NCBI GenBank assembly: GCA_008704415.1 | Contig: VXIS01000233.1 | Span: forward strand, 1 to 64,000 | Reading direction: 5' to 3' | Length of the DNA stretch: 64,000 nucleotides | From: Sphaerosporella brunnea | Taxonomy: Eukaryota > Ascomycota > Pezizomycetes > Pezizales > Pyronemataceae | Shown here: positions 10,159-22,207 of the stretch, piece by piece | How the letters are laid out: each line of letters begins with the position of its first letter | Position numbering within the stretch: the stretch's first letter is position 1 | Translations under genes and position numbers: made by a program | Notes under the pieces: model-generated | Told to the model about the DNA's origin: nothing | Seen by the model: the letters and a program-made list of their open reading frames with translations, nothing else | Databases searched by the model: none

Positions 10159-10845
10159 CCACCAACCAGTGTTCCGTACGGTCCGTCCAGGACTGCAGAC
10201 CGGATCGGACCGGCTGGCACGATTCGATCCAGTCCGCCATGGCGGAGGACCACCACGATCCAGTATGATCCAGTCCGCGGGTGACAGGGACGGGGAAAGA
10301 CCGTAGTCGACTGCAGTCGACTGGATTATCAGTAAGGTTGTAATGTGTATGATAGTACCCGCTGAATCGGGGGACCCTTTCTTAGCCACGGTGAAAAAAA
10401 ATTTGAATCCCTTCGCCACCGGAAAGTCTCTCATCTCATAAATTAGGCGTCGTCGTCATGGTGTGTTCATAACCCTTCACAACCACCTCCGGAGATCTAC
10501 AGGAGCTTGATGAAATGCTCGAGGCACTGTCCAGAGCGGAGCTTGAGAAAAGAAAACAGAAGGGTGGGGGGGTTGAAGAGCACACGACCGTGAGAGCGGG
10601 ATAATGGAATGATAGGACGGCGGAATGGCGGCCATGTATTTGTAGAAAATCGACAACTGATATTGCACAACATAAGGGTTGACTGTGGACATGGTCGATT
10701 GCAGTCGACTGCAGCCGGTCCAGGCCGCAGTACCAAAAAGACTGTCGGTCCTGGTCTTTCCTGAAGACTGGATCGTCACTTGCGATCCAGTCCGGTCGAG
10801 AGTCAGGACGGGACCGAACGGACCGTACGGAAGGCTGCCACCAAC
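10159..10845. mobile_element. Non-autonomous hAT-like element C2 with 8-bp target duplication
   Basis: The element spans 10167-10837 (671 bp). It starts CAGTGTTCCGTACGGTCC and ends with the near-inverse GGACCGTACGGAAGGCTG. Identical 8-bp CCACCAAC copies flank it at 10159-10166 and 10838-10845. The subterminal parts are dense in short ggactggatc/gatccagtcc words and a GTCGACTGCAGTCGAC palindrome (10303-10320, again near 10690-10710). No transposase is encoded. CAGTG termini and 8-bp duplications fit hAT. Related: C1 (20.5 kb) and a truncated copy C3 (38.6 kb). Confidence 0.82.
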
Positions 10846-11097
10846 ACCGTGTAAGCAGCACTGGAGGCGTAGGCATTGGCGCAGTAGGTGCCGTCGAGGT
10901 CTATCCCACTGCTGATGGCAATCATGTGGCGTGGCCCGGCTGCAGATAAAAATCTGAGTGGGGTGCCGCTATATGAATACAGAGAGTATACTTCCTGCAT
11001 TGGCAGGGATAATGAAACTTGATGAGAGCATGCTACGACTTTACCCTCAAGAATTCTCAACCACCCACCGTCACTCGCGATGGTGGTCCAAGAAACC
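10846..11097. other. Short intergenic stretch
   Basis: The stretch between C2 and the acidic-repeat gene has no recognised signal. It could hold a first exon of the following gene, which lacks an ATG in its open frame. Confidence 0.3.
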
Positions 11098-12283
11098 CTA
11101 ATTCCAACTCACCCTACGTGCGACCGAGGTCGGCGAGCCAGATGATGTTGTCCAGCAGGCGGATGACCTTGCCCATACGCCCGATGAGAACGAACCCGTG
11201 GGTAATGGCGATGTTGTCCAGGATGACGTCGACGACCATACGCGCGATGAGAACCAACTCGTGGGTAATGCCGATGTTGTCCAAGCTGATGACTTCAACA
11301 GTTCGTCCGCTGAGCCCCAACTCGTGGATGAGGAGGTTGTCCAGGATGACGTCGACCATACGCCCGATGAGAACGAACTCGTGGGTAATGGCGATGTTGT
11401 CCAAGCTGATGACTTCAACCGCTCGTCCGCTGAATCCAACTCGTGGATGAGGCGGTTGTCCACCAAGCTACTGGCGTCCACGATTTGCCCGCACAGCAGT
11501 CGAGGGTTCGGACCCGTTGGTATGGATCGCTCCCAGCGATGGGTACTGATCGGTCTTTACGATCCGAGCCGCCAGCACGCGTCGTTTTCAGGTACCCCAG
11601 TCCCGGACTCCGGGATCGAGGGATGTGATCTATGGTCGCAATGAGGTGTGCAGCTTCGACACTGTTTGTGTCGTTTCTGAATTCGCTACAAGGATGGCGA
11701 GCCTGCTGGCGCAGCGGGACGAAATGCGTCCTCTCGTGATGTTTCTCCGCGGCCAGTCCAGAAGCGGAAAGGGCTGACGCGCAAGATTCAAGAACCTTTA
11801 GAAGGCGCACAGATCTCCATCACTTCGATTGAAGGTGATGCGGCCCCACGTACCCATCCGAAGGACAAAGCCAGAAGGGAGAAACTCACGCCGAGATTTC
11901 TCGACTTCGTGGCCCGCTGGTCGAAGACTGCGAAGACCCCGGCGAACGAGAGTTCGTCACCAGCGGTTGTTGCCTATAGCATGGACGGTCTTCTCTTGCT
12001 CGACATGCCAGGCGGAGAAGAGAGTGGAGCACGTCCCGCGGAAACTCGAATGATCAACACCACCAATATGGAGGTGTTGGCTACTCTTGATGCTTTCCAT
12101 TGCGGGAAGGTCTCCCGAAGCTTCTCACGCAGCCCCGCTGTGAAGTTCGTCTTGGACACATTAAAACGCCCCGGGGTGCGTGTCCTTGTTGCCACTGTAG
12201 TGCGCGATACGGATGTCGGCAACCCAAAGGCTATCGGGCCTTTGCAGGATCGATTCTTGAGGCAGCCGGCCAAGCGGGCTTAG
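11098..12283 (+). pseudogene. Decayed or misassembled gene with acidic 20-residue tandem repeats
   Basis: About five tandem units of about 60 bp (11139-11450) encode alternating acidic repeats of type DVVQxDDVDHTPDENELVGNG and DVVQADDFNxSSAEPQLVDE. The repeat frame has no ATG after the stop near 11098. A one-base loss near 11436 shifts the frame, which then continues as LVDEAVVHQATGVHDLPAQQ. A possible intron (11602-11651, GTACCC...TGTGCAG) leads to DTVCVVSEFATRMASLLAQR. After another one-base shift near 11777, an open stretch to 12283 reads LTRKIQEPLEGAQISITSIE and ends PLQDRFLRQPAKRA. The late part looks coding (TMEVLATLDAFHCGKVSRSF-like segment, no stops). I know no family for it. It could be a live gene with unrecognised introns or sequencing errors. 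Confidence 0.42.
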
Positions 12284-12717
12284 CGGCATATGTTGTTTGG
12301 CGCATACTGACAACAGCTCAAGCAGGGTGTTTGTTTTGATGCGAGTGAGAGGTCAGGTTGACGTTGGTAAGATGGTTGGTTAAAAACCCCGTGCTTCATA
12401 TGAACTTACTGACAGGGCAGCGGCGGAGGCAGGGAGCGAGGCTGAGTCAGTACCTTTTTCCTGGTGAAGCTATTAGGGGATTCAGGTTTTTTAACGGCTG
12501 ACAAAATGCCCGTGCCGGGGAGGAACTATATAGTGTACATAGGAAATATACGGCATGTACACTGAATGCAGAGAAAATGCGCGACTACACAGGACTTGCC
12601 AAGCATACGTCGGTCCGCGGGGATAGCCTTTGGCGAGTCGTTCGTGCAAGAAGCTTTGGGTCCGTGTCTTGAACCTGGAACCACACGCACATACAGGCAT
12701 GGTGGAGCTCCGCGGGG
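12284..12717. other. Intergenic stretch
   Basis: Short frames only; nothing recognised. Confidence 0.4.
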
Positions 12718-13140
12718 CCACCCCACACAATCACCATCTATGGGGGGATAAATCTGAATACAGCGGGAGACAGAGCGTCCTTTAATGCCCTATATTTGCC
12801 GGTTTCAGCTCATTCCATTGAGAGTAACAGCTTCCCGCTATTGTTGAAACGGACAGGACATAGGACCTCCGCGGGGCCACCCCACACAACAACCATCTAT
12901 GGGGGGATGAGTGTGAATACATAGGGAGCAAGAGCGTTCTTTAATGCCCTATATTTGCCAGTTTCAGGTCATTCCAGCTATTTTTGAACCGGACAAGCCA
13001 TTGGACCTCTGCGAGGCCACCCCACAAATCCACCATCCATGGGGGCACAACTCTGAGAACAGAGGGAGAAACGGCGTTCTCTAATGCCCTATATTTGCGA
13101 GTTTCAGCTCATTCCGTTGAGAGTAACAGCCTTAGCACGA
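12718..13140 (+). repeat. Three tandem units of about 140-150 bp
   Basis: Units start at 12718, 12867 and 13007, each with ctccgcggggccaccccaca (third unit ctctgcgagg...). Each continues through an accatctatggggg motif and taatgccctatatttgc, then gtttcagctcattcc. Units 1 and 3 share attccattgagagtaacagc; unit 2 lacks that piece. No open frame crosses all units, so this looks like a short noncoding satellite. Confidence 0.8.
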
Positions 13141-13936
13141 GGTTTCGCCGCCGGTACCCTCAAGCCGACGACCCGTCCCACCCTCCCGCTCCCAACTCCA
13201 GGACCTCAACTGCTGTCCCGAGCACACGCGATCCGGTAACGCAAAACTGTTCTGCGAGTACACACAAGCACTCCTTGCATTCAAAAAGATCGGGAGAGCG
13301 CTAAACAGTCCGGGTTACCGCACACCACCAAAAAAGCCGCGGCGAGAACCATAGGCTGGCAAAGAAAAATCAGTAGCTACCCCAAAATTTCTCCAAAAAG
13401 ATTGAATCTAGGCTCAAAAAAAAGACATGATGCTAGATGATGATATGGAGGCGCAAAGCACACTAATTCAAGGAAGCGTTCCCCGAATAAAGAAAGAAAG
13501 GTCGGAATAGACCGAAATCGGTGATTCGATTTTGGCGGGTTAGTGTTACCCGCTCTAGTGTAGCGCTGTCGCGATCTTTCTGAATTCATCGAGTATACTT
13601 AGGCCAAGCACGCGCAACTGAGGATGCTGGCGTAGAGTCGTGACCAGCGATCGAATGGATAACGCTGGCGCCAGCGCGATCTGATCTAATCTGATCGCGA
13701 CAGTCACGTTGTCAAATCTAATCGATTCACACAATCGGAGCCCCGCGCATCTTATCTTATCTTCGCTTGATCGTTGTCAGATCGCATCTTATCATCCACG
13801 CGTGTCGTGAAGCGCACCTCGTCGCCATGACAACGCGACGAAATCAAAACAAACAAAGCCCCACCCACTGCACGCACCACCGCAAACACATTCAACACGC
13901 AAACCCATTCAACACGCCCGCCGCTTCTTCCCATCG
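13141..13936 (+). promoter_or_regulatory. Upstream region of the FunK1 gene with GATA-type motifs
   Basis: Noncoding. The last 200 bp hold repeated GATA-type sites: atcttatcttatc at 13749-13761, cgcatcttatcatcc near 13784, and gatctgatctaatctgatc at 13678-13696. A similar cluster (tcgcatcttatcgtatcc, cttatcgcatctcatc) occurs at 37890-37930 without an evident gene behind it. GATA factors bind such sites in fungi; use here is inference. Confidence 0.35.
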
Positions 13937-16405
13937 ATGACGTCCTCGCTCGGCAAGCGTCCTCGGGCTGAAGAGCACACACCGTCGCGTCCTTCACCGT
14001 ATTCCTCGGCGCGACCCGCCCCCTTCCATTCGGCCTCCGTGAATCCATCCCCCCCGCCCTCCCCGCTGGCTCGCCCGCTGCCACCACCTCCCCCGCGCTT
14101 CGACGCCGCACCGTCCTCGTCATCGATCAGCCGCGATGCACCGCCGCGAGCCAGCTTTCCTCGGACGCCGTCGGTCACCGATCGTCAGGCGTGGCCCGCG
14201 CACCGCCAATCGCGAAAGCCTAAACGCGCCTCTTTCGCGCCGCCCGCGGAGAAGGAAACGCCCTGCAAGCGCAACTCGGAAAGCGTGCGCGAGCACGCGC
14301 ACAACGTTGAAGGCGCGCGCGCGGACCCGTCGAAGACTCGCCGAAGCGAGATGGACTTGCTGCTCTACGATGAGCTGTACGGCAAAGTCGCCTTCGGAGT
14401 TGGCGACATGTGGCGCTCGTTTCCCGTCACCGAGTCGGCGCGCGCGATGCTGCAGTACGCGATCGAACGACGTCTCTACGACCCTGGCGCCGGCTGGACC
14501 GCGTGGCCGGCGAATCCGACGGAGCCCAAAGTGCTCGGCTTTCTGCTGGAACTGCTCTCCGCTCTGCGCGCTGCCAGCGTGTGGCCGAGTGCGGTCGACA
14601 CCTTCGAATACGTGCCCGCAGGCTCAGTCGTCCTCGACGACGGCGATTGCGAGCGCAAAACGGACGTTGTTGTTGTCGGGCCGCACCATGACGGGCAACG
14701 GGATCTGTCCTGGTTGGATGTGCGCATTGTCGGCGAGCTGAAGTCAAACCCGGCCAAATCGAACCTCGACGACACGATCCTCCAGGTGGCGAACTACGCG
14801 CGCGAAGTCTTCGGCTGCCAGCCTAATCGCCGCTGGGTGCCCGCGTTCACGTTGTGCGGGTCCGACCTCCGTGTCTGGCGGTTTGACCGTGCCGGTGCGT
14901 GCGGATCCTCCCTGATCAACATCCACGACGAACCGGGGCAGTTCTTGGCCACCATCACCTCCTACGCCACGATGAGTGCCGCAGATGTCGGCTTCGACCC
15001 TTCGATTTTGTTTCAGACCGAGACGGGTGAGGTGGTGTTCGACCCTACCGTGCACTGCAGCCTCGCAGCCCCGCCGGCCGACGACGACGCGGACATGCCG
15101 GACGTGGTTCCTGCGCCGGATTCGCAGGGCGATGAGGAAAACCCCGAGTGCCAACCCGCTGCGAACGACCGTCTCCCCACCCCTCTCGATTCCTACCCTT
15201 ACGTCTATGTGCCGGCCGCAATCCCGGAATTCCCGGCCGCCACCGAGGGCCTCACGCTTCCGCACGGCTCGCTGTCCTCGTTTCCGTGCACTGCCTGGAC
15301 TGCGCTGTCGCTGCATCCGGAGCCGATCTCTCGCCGCATCGCCATCGCCACCCGTGGAAGTGTTTGTTGGAAGGCTCGTCCCCGCGAGGAGGGCCCGGGC
15401 TCACCGTGGCTGTACGTGGTGAAAGATCAATGGCGCTCGTTCGAAAGAGACCCTGAGGGTTGCTTCCTTGGGTTGGCTGAGGAAGGGACCGAAGGCGTGG
15501 CCCGCTATATCTGGCACAGCGATCTGTGCGTCCCCCTGTCCGCGGGTCGGCTGCACCTCGACGAAATCGCCAACCTGCGTCCTGCCTCGGCTGTGTCAAC
15601 GTGTTTCAACGCCGCCGCCGCCGCGCAATACCCGGCTCCCACCAAGACCAGCACAAATTTGTTCCACGCTGGACACACCTGCGATAATCGGGTCCACACG
15701 CGGCTACTCAGCGGCCCGGTCGGCCGGCCCCTGCTGCAATTCGGCACCTACACAAATCTCCTCCTGTGCCTGAAGCAGGCGATCGAAGGGCACAGATACA
15801 TGTACACCAAACACGGCGTCCTCCACCGCGACGTGAGCAAAAACAACATCCTCCTCCACCCGGCCACGCCGGGTGGTTTCTTGATCGATTTCGACCTCGC
15901 CATATTCAACGACCGCACCCGCACCAGCGGCGCCGCGCACCGCACCGGCACCTTCGATTTCATGGCGTTGGATGTGCTCCTGCCCCGCCCGGGCCTGGTC
16001 CACACCCCGCTGCACGACCTGGAAAGCTTCTTCTACGTCCTGCTCTGGATCGGCATCTACTACACAAAGTCGGGGCAACGCCGCGACCCGCCCCCGCGGC
16101 ACACCATCTTCAAGCCGCCCGCGCCGGGCGAGGCAGAGCCGTGGCAAGCAGCGAGGAACAACAAAACGACGCACACGCTGCCCGCAAACTTCAAAATCTT
16201 TGTGCTCCCGACTCTGGAGCCTGGCGCACGAGAGTGCCTGTCGGGTACGTTGAACGCATGGCGGAGAGTGATGTTCTCCTTTCTATATGCCGACGAGGAG
16301 GAGGAAGGTTCGGGTGGAGGTGTCACGGAGGAGGTTATCGCGCAGCGCTATCGAGAAGTCATCGCTATTTTGGAGAAAGGGATCGCGGAGTTGGGTGGGC
16401 GGTGA
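13937..16405 (+). CDS. FunK1-type fungal protein kinase (822 aa, intact)
   Basis: This is a complete, apparently intronless protein kinase of the FunK1 family, an expansion known from mushroom-forming fungi whose substrates are unknown. Residues 1-135 are Pro/Ser-rich and disordered, with basic clusters (KRPR, RKPKR) that could direct it to the nucleus. A conserved FunK1 N-terminal region follows, with VRIVGELKSNP near residues 263-271 and FTLCGSDLRVWRFDRAG near 308. The kinase core has the catalytic loop VLHRDVSKNNILL (HRD at 630-632, Asn 637) and the metal-binding segment as DFD (651-653) instead of the usual DFG, a FunK1 trait. Then come GTFDFMALDVL and the family signature HDLESFFYVLLWIGIYY. 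An acidic/Gly stretch lies near 785. It is GC-rich and much better preserved than the relative at 24.2-25.7 kb. The ATG at 13937 is the first in frame. Confidence 0.93.
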   Translation: MTSSLGKRPRAEEHTPSRPSPYSSARPAPFHSASVNPSPPPSPLARPLPPPPPRFDAAPSSSSISRDAPPRASFPRTPSVTDRQAWPAHRQSRKPKRASFAPPAEKETPCKRNSESVREHAHNVEGARADPSKTRRSEMDLLLYDELYGKVAFGVGDMWRSFPVTESARAMLQYAIERRLYDPGAGWTAWPANPTEPKVLGFLLELLSALRAASVWPSAVDTFEYVPAGSVVLDDGDCERKTDVVVVGPHHDGQRDLSWLDVRIVGELKSNPAKSNLDDTILQVANYAREVFGCQPNRRWVPAFTLCGSDLRVWRFDRAGACGSSLINIHDEPGQFLATITSYATMSAADVGFDPSILFQTETGEVVFDPTVHCSLAAPPADDDADMPDVVPAPDSQGDEENPECQPAANDRLPTPLDSYPYVYVPAAIPEFPAATEGLTLPHGSLSSFPCTAWTALSLHPEPISRRIAIATRGSVCWKARPREEGPGSPWLYVVKDQWRSFERDPEGCFLGLAEEGTEGVARYIWHSDLCVPLSAGRLHLDEIANLRPASAVSTCFNAAAAAQYPAPTKTSTNLFHAGHTCDNRVHTRLLSGPVGRPLLQFGTYTNLLLCLKQAIEGHRYMYTKHGVLHRDVSKNNILLHPATPGGFLIDFDLAIFNDRTRTSGAAHRTGTFDFMALDVLLPRPGLVHTPLHDLESFFYVLLWIGIYYTKSGQRRDPPPRHTIFKPPAPGEAEPWQAARNNKTTHTLPANFKIFVLPTLEPGARECLSGTLNAWRRVMFSFLYADEEEEGSGGGVTEEVIAQRYREVIAILEKGIAELGGR

Positions 16406-17479
16406 AGGCTCGTCCACGGCGAGGGACGTGGAGGGAAGGAGAGCCACCGATGCGCCCTACCGAGGAGCTTGGCAGTTCATTCTGCCTTCAGATGCGCTCG
16501 ATCGTGGTGGTTTCATGCACAGCAACGGCGTCTGGCGGCGATGCGGGGAGATGAGGGTTTGTCAGGGCGCCATGTCAAGGTATGGTTCACAACGCAGGTG
16601 GAGACGGCTGTGGGGCATCTTATTCCGTGCGACGTTTGGAGGAGCGGGGGTAGTCATTATGAAGCTACGGATCTTGGTAGAAGCCTTTTTTTCTTTTGTG
16701 TTTTTTTGTTTTGCGGCTGGCTATACGGGCGATGGGTGGGTGGTTGGTAATTGTTGCTTTGGTAGATACTGGAGAGACCGGGTTGTGTTTTTGTGAGCGA
16801 GCTGGTTGGAATGCCGGTGGGAGGTTAGGCGGTCTAACGGATGTACGTTTTGCCAGCGGGGGCGTAGTGTTTGGAGGTGGGTTGTTGGGGGTTGGTTGCA
16901 ATGGAAACAGCAATAGTTTGTCAGGCAGGGTGAGCCCGTTCGCACTGGACAATCTCCGACCGACCCGACGGGAATTGGATCTTTCGATCTCTCGCGGTCA
17001 ATCAGCCGCCGGCCCCGCTGCAATCCATCACAGTGACGTAACACCGCTTCCCGCAACATGACCAGCGCGAGGTTGCTGCCCTCTTTCAGTGCCGCTCGAA
17101 ATATCACTGCGCCCATCTGACGGTGCTCTCGCCGCCGTCAGAATCGCTTGCGATATCAACGGGCCCATTTAAGGTCTAGTTAGTGCCGCTTCCAACACGG
17201 ACTTGACAGTGTTTCTTCTCGCCGTGGAGTACACACCCCCCACTGGTAGACGTAGCCGCCGGGACGGGAGAAAGGGCGAGGAGAGAGAGCGAAAGGGATT
17301 CATTCTTCCGCACTCACGGTGAACGTCGACGTCACTCACAATGACATGGCAGAAGTCGGCAAGCAGAAAGCAGATACCGAGTCACGACCTGCGGTATCCA
17401 ATCACCGGCTGGAATGTCAGAGGGACCCTCGTTCCTGATCGACTGCTGCCCGCGGCGTCTTCAGTTCCAAGCCTGGTTT
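16406..17479. other. Downstream region of the kinase gene, no gene recognised
   Basis: T/G-rich 3' sequence follows the kinase stop (16670-16900), then mixed sequence. The open frames are shadows or low-complexity. Confidence 0.4.
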
Positions 17480-17535
17480 TGTTTTGATACTGTATTCGGC
17501 CGCGTGCGGCCATGAGATATGTAGAAAGCGGAGAC
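17480..17535 (-). mobile_element. LINE 3'-tail fragment
   Basis: The minus strand reads catggccgcacgcggccgaa then tacagtatcaaaacaaaac. This is the hairpin and AAAACAAAAC tail also found at 41.76 kb behind the LINE RNase H and at 0.55-0.6 kb. No coding part is attached; probably a severely 5'-truncated insertion. Confidence 0.55.
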
Positions 17536-20500
17536 CATGTTACACCCTAGGCTTACCCCCACAGCCGGTGCCTGCGGCTCTCCTGAGGTATAGCCTCAAC
17601 TGATCCCGGTGAGGTTGCTGGTCACCCGAGGCGGTGTGCAGCCTTCCAAACAGGCGGCTGCGGCGGCTAACGGGCCTCGACCACCGTTTCGGGAATTTGA
17701 CACGCTGGTGTCCTGTCACAGTGCCCTTGGCATGCGGCCGCACTATCCCCTCTTCTCCTCGGCGCCCCGCCGCTGTATTTCGGTGCCCGCCGCCCCGCCC
17801 AATTGTACGCTTGGCCACTAAGTACCCCTTGAAACTGTCACAGGTCGAGGCCGTCTGTTCAGCAAGGTTAACAGCGTAGTTGCTGACGCCATCGGCATGT
17901 ACCACGCTGCCCTGGGCGCAGGTTCCAGTTGCCCGCAAAAGATAAAGCACAAGCGCGGAATTCCGACAGGTCCTCTTCACGATGAGCAAACCTGGTGTGC
18001 TATGAATAGGGATATGTACTAAATGTTGATCTTAGTTTGCCCGGACGCAGAGCGGAAGATACCTGAGCTCCAACTGCGCGGATAATATTGACAAATTGTC
18101 AGCCGCCGATCTGTACATTTTCGTCACCTTCACCGGGGACAACGAGTCCAAGAGCCGCGGCCTGATCTCCACCCGCGATGACCATCAGTCATTGATCAAG
18201 GAGTGTTCGAAGGACATGCACAGGTCCACAGTGGTGAGCTGGATGAGACGGTACAGGTTGGTGACGTGAGAGGCAAATGAAGGCGTTTAGAGAGGCTTAG
18301 GCCGTCAAGCAGACTCTCCAATTGGACCATTCTGGCGAGAGTAGGTCCCAAATCTGGAGGTAGTGTCGAAGCACGACTGGCGGAACAATTCTCGTATCTT
18401 GAGGCCTAGACAATGAACTGCAAGCGTGTAAATGATGAAAATAATGTCCACAAAAATGGGCGAAGTCGGTTCAGCTCGGGTTTTCCGTGTTGCGCCGCCG
18501 CAGCGGCACGCTTTGCTCCACATAGAAAGTGATCTGGGCAGCGGGCGCGGCCCCTGCGGGCGATCGGCTCAAGTCTCTCCACAATCATGTCCCTACTACC
18601 GGCAGTGGAAACAACCGTGGATCGGAAGGGGCCAGGATGTGAAAATACTTGCGGCCAACGCCAGGCATGAGCAGTTGGAACATTTCTCTGGCACGGGAAT
18701 GGTGCTGTCCCCAGAGTGATCTGCAGTGTACCCAGACCACGTACGGAGTGCAGCTTGGTACTGACCATGGTTTCCAAGCGAGCTTCGTCGCGCTTCTTCA
18801 CCGCGTTAGAAAGTGCCTGCGCAGAGTTTTGAACTTCCACACAAGCCATAAGGTCAGCCCAAACATTTTACCTGTTGAAGGCAATTGGTCAGGTCCCCTG
18901 CAGCAGTACAAGAAACGACTGCTGCTCCAATGATGGCCGTAACCTCTTTGTGGCAGAGCTGTGACCGACTGGCATTTCCTCGAACACTTGGCCCGTTGTG
19001 GTGGCCATACTCCCTGCAATGGTCTCTACCCAACACCTACTGAACCTTGGCCACAAGCGTTCCTCTCTCTGCCATGTATCCCCGACGATGACCACAATTC
19101 CTTGGTAACTCCGGCGAGGACCTGCGCAGTCAGCGTGCTCTGGTATAGCCGCGTGCTCCCCAACCAGGGTGACGGCGTCCAACCGCGGTTCTGTAATGCG
19201 GAGAAGCTGCGTCGTGGCTTAGCGCAGTCAGCGCAGGCTCGTTGTAGGGGCAGAGCGCCACCTGCTCCGGATGACAGATGGTAGCCTATGGCCATGCGGC
19301 TTCTTACCCACTGGCGAGGACGGACGTCCTTGGCCGCGAAAGCGTAGGTGCGTGAACGCATTCAGACCAGCGATTTGTGCAGAGCCGGCTGGCCGCCCCG
19401 TCTGAGTGCTGAATCCCTCATACGAGTCTCTGCCAACCCCGGCCGAGTCATGACCTCAGAGCCCGTCCCATTGCTGACTGATTTCCCAACCCCATCGTGG
19501 TGCTGAACTCCGTCTATGTCCCTTACGAGCGCGGCAGCTCCGTCCGTAAGCAGCACACTGACAAAATTGTGCGATCCTGTTGTCCCTGGCGCGGCAAGCC
19601 TTGCAATGCCACGATGCCCATGATCACACTGGTGAATTGCAGATTCGTAGGTACATGTGCATGCAGTGCGGTTCATCTTCCGCAGTGAGCCTCGGCTAGT
19701 GCTTTCCTCCGGCGGGTGGCTGGTAGACCGCGGTGATGTATTTGAGACTCAACAAACGATGAGAACTTGAAACCGAACAAATAACTGTGAAAAACTAAGA
19801 ACCAAAACCGTGAAATCCAACGTATACGTTTGCCCCGAGGGGCGAGAGTTGGTGACCCGATCGCTCCAACCCCGAGCCCGCGGGCCGAGCCTAAACTCCT
19901 CCCAGCCTCGCCCGTGGGCAGAGCTACAGGGAAATGGAGCAGAGGAAGAAAAGGGGGTGTCGGTGATCGGGCAGAAAACTGTGCGAAGACGTGCGGTCTG
20001 AGCTGAGGAGACGATTCCGGACGGGGTCCTCGGGCCCGATTTAAAGGGCCTCGAGGTCCGTCCAGATCCTCCCACTCTTCCAGCGCTGATCCGCCACAGC
20101 CCCTTTCCCGGCACCTGGACCGTTCCTTCCTCCAAGCGCAGACCCTTCCATGAGGCCCAGATCCTTCCATACCGTCAACCGCCCAAATCCTCCTGCTTCC
20201 TCAACCGAGGGGGGCCAGCCCCTCCGTCCGCACTAGCCCGCAGCCAAGCTGCACCATGTATACCTACGCTGTCATCGCGTGGTGGATGCCACCGCTCTGT
20301 GTATTCGAGATTGGAACCTGTGTATTTCAGATTGGATCCATGGGTTCCGGGAACGTGCACCATATGCATTGTGACAACAACACAGGCGTTGCCGCAGGCA
20401 GGGACGCCCAAGCTGGACGTGAACGAGACGAGGGGGCAGCTATGCCTATCACAGAAGATCGCGCCGCCGGCTAGTTTCACAGGCGCTATTCAAGGCGCTC
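17536..20500. other. About 3 kb without a recognised gene
   Basis: Minus-strand frames at 17540-17989 (149 residues) and 18406-18849 (147 residues; a helical-looking VKKRDEARLETMVSTKLHSV near its start) are the longest, but neither matches a family I know. They overlap frames on the other strand. Coding remnants are possible. Confidence 0.3.
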
Positions 20501-21338
20501 CAGTGTTCCTCACAGTCCAGTCTGATCAGTCCCGAGCGCGGACCGGGCCTGGACCGCATCATGCAGTCCAGTCCGAGAGATTGACCGGGACCAGCACTCC
20601 TTTGGGGTGGCATGGACTGGACCGCCTGCAGGTGATCCAGTCAACCGGATACTTCCTGCGGAGTAATTTATTACATAAGGAGTTTAAATGCAAACCGGGC
20701 GCGCCCTCCAAACCCATATACCAAACCCGGGCCACAGAGTTCAGAAACCCTGCGCACGCTCCAAACCTCCTTTATGCCTCATACTAAGGCGATTCAACCG
20801 TGCCCCCATTGAGTTGCCGCATACAGAGCGCATTTAGCATCTCCTCAAGCTCTGTAATCTCAGCATGTCTCGCGCTGATGAGCCCATACCGGTACTCAGG
20901 GTCCAATCTGGCACGTAGTGAGTGACTTACAGCTTGATGGCAATTGGAGTTTTTATTCAGGATCTCAGGGCCCAGCGCGAATGAGACGTGCGTTGATGAC
21001 GTTCGGAGGTGGTTGTTTGCTTGCTGTGAATTGCTTGTGTCCGGAGGTCAGGGAGGATCTTTGTTTGAAGGTTCACGACGTTCAAAGGTGGTTGTTTTGT
21101 GTGGTAACTGCGGAAGGCTCACGATGTTAGGACTGCCGATGGCGTGGCACCCAGATTGAATGGAAAGATCGAAATTTTCCGCGGCAGTAGTGGTGTAGTC
21201 ACGGTGGCAAAGATGGAGATTTTTTCTTCTCAATGGCGGACTGGATCGCTTCAGTGATCTGTCAAGTGCCGACTTGACTGGACTATGGCAGACCGTCCAG
21301 GCTGGCCTGCAGACCGCTCCGGCCCGTGAGGAACACTG
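20501..21338. mobile_element. C-family non-autonomous element C1
   Basis: It starts CAGTGTTCCTCACAGTCCAG (20501) and ends GTGAGGAACACTG (21338), 13-bp inverted termini. The subterminal zones carry the same ggactggac / gatccagt words as C2 (20510-20650, 21240-21300). The flanking 8-mers do not match, so the target duplication has decayed or the ends belong to different insertions. No transposase coding seen. Confidence 0.65.
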
Positions 21339-22207
21339 ACGGCGGCATGTATCAGTTGTTTTGCTTGGGACGTGAGAAGGCGCAGGTGATCGAGAGAGTC
21401 TGGGATGTTGAGTGTCACGTGCACAATGAATTAAGGATGATCGGGTTGAGGGACCTAGACACGCGAGGTGTCGAGGTGATGTTTGGTTCAGAAGTGGATA
21501 CTTGAGCAACATGGTAATTGGAGCCCCGCGGTTGGGTATGTGCCTTTCATGGGAAGTGCTCTGAATGGGAAAACACCAAGATTCGTTTCAACTTGGTTGC
21601 TATCATGCGATGTCTAACTGGGACCTATCGGAGCAAACATGGTACAACTACTGCTATGACAAGCGGGCGAGCAGGTGCCGACCGCAAATACTTGTGCGTA
21701 TTTCTTACGTTCCCATCCGGCATTTGGAATAGCACGACTACAACGTGCCGTTACCTCCACTGCTTCGGTTATCGTTAAGTCAACCTGTAGATGGTTTTGG
21801 GCTTATTGAATATCACGGTATGGATTGTGAGAATTTAGTAGATAGACTCTGGTCAACTGTGACCTTTGGTTCGTGTGGTGGGAGAATAATTACCTGGTCT
21901 ATTCTCCGCAGCGGGTCGGGAAAAATATAGACTACTAAGAAAACAACCAGAAAAGAAACCATACAAAATGCCGAAAACCCGTCTACCGTAAATCTGAATC
22001 ACGCGTCTGCAAAGGTTGCCCCTAGCCCAGTGGAACCGGGTCCGGAGGCTGAGCTTCGGGAGGTCTAAGCCAGCCTTTGGCCCAGCCCCGTAGCCCAGTG
22101 CAGGGCTGAACTCCTCCCAAACCGCACCCAAGCGCGACCCGTAGCGGAGAGACGAAGAGGAGTCGCAAGGGGCGAAATCAGCGACGCTAGTTCCTCGCGG
22201 GGAATCT
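21339..22207. other. Stretch without a recognised gene
   Basis: Short frames only. 21700-21950 is moderately AT-rich. The right side leads into the tail of the recombinase pseudogene on the minus strand. Confidence 0.35.

Noticed and set aside
13752..16554. Several long frames overlapping the FunK1 gene on both strands
   Set aside because: They are shadows of a GC-rich real gene; none has a domain, and they are Arg/Pro/Ala-rich as expected from frame shifts.
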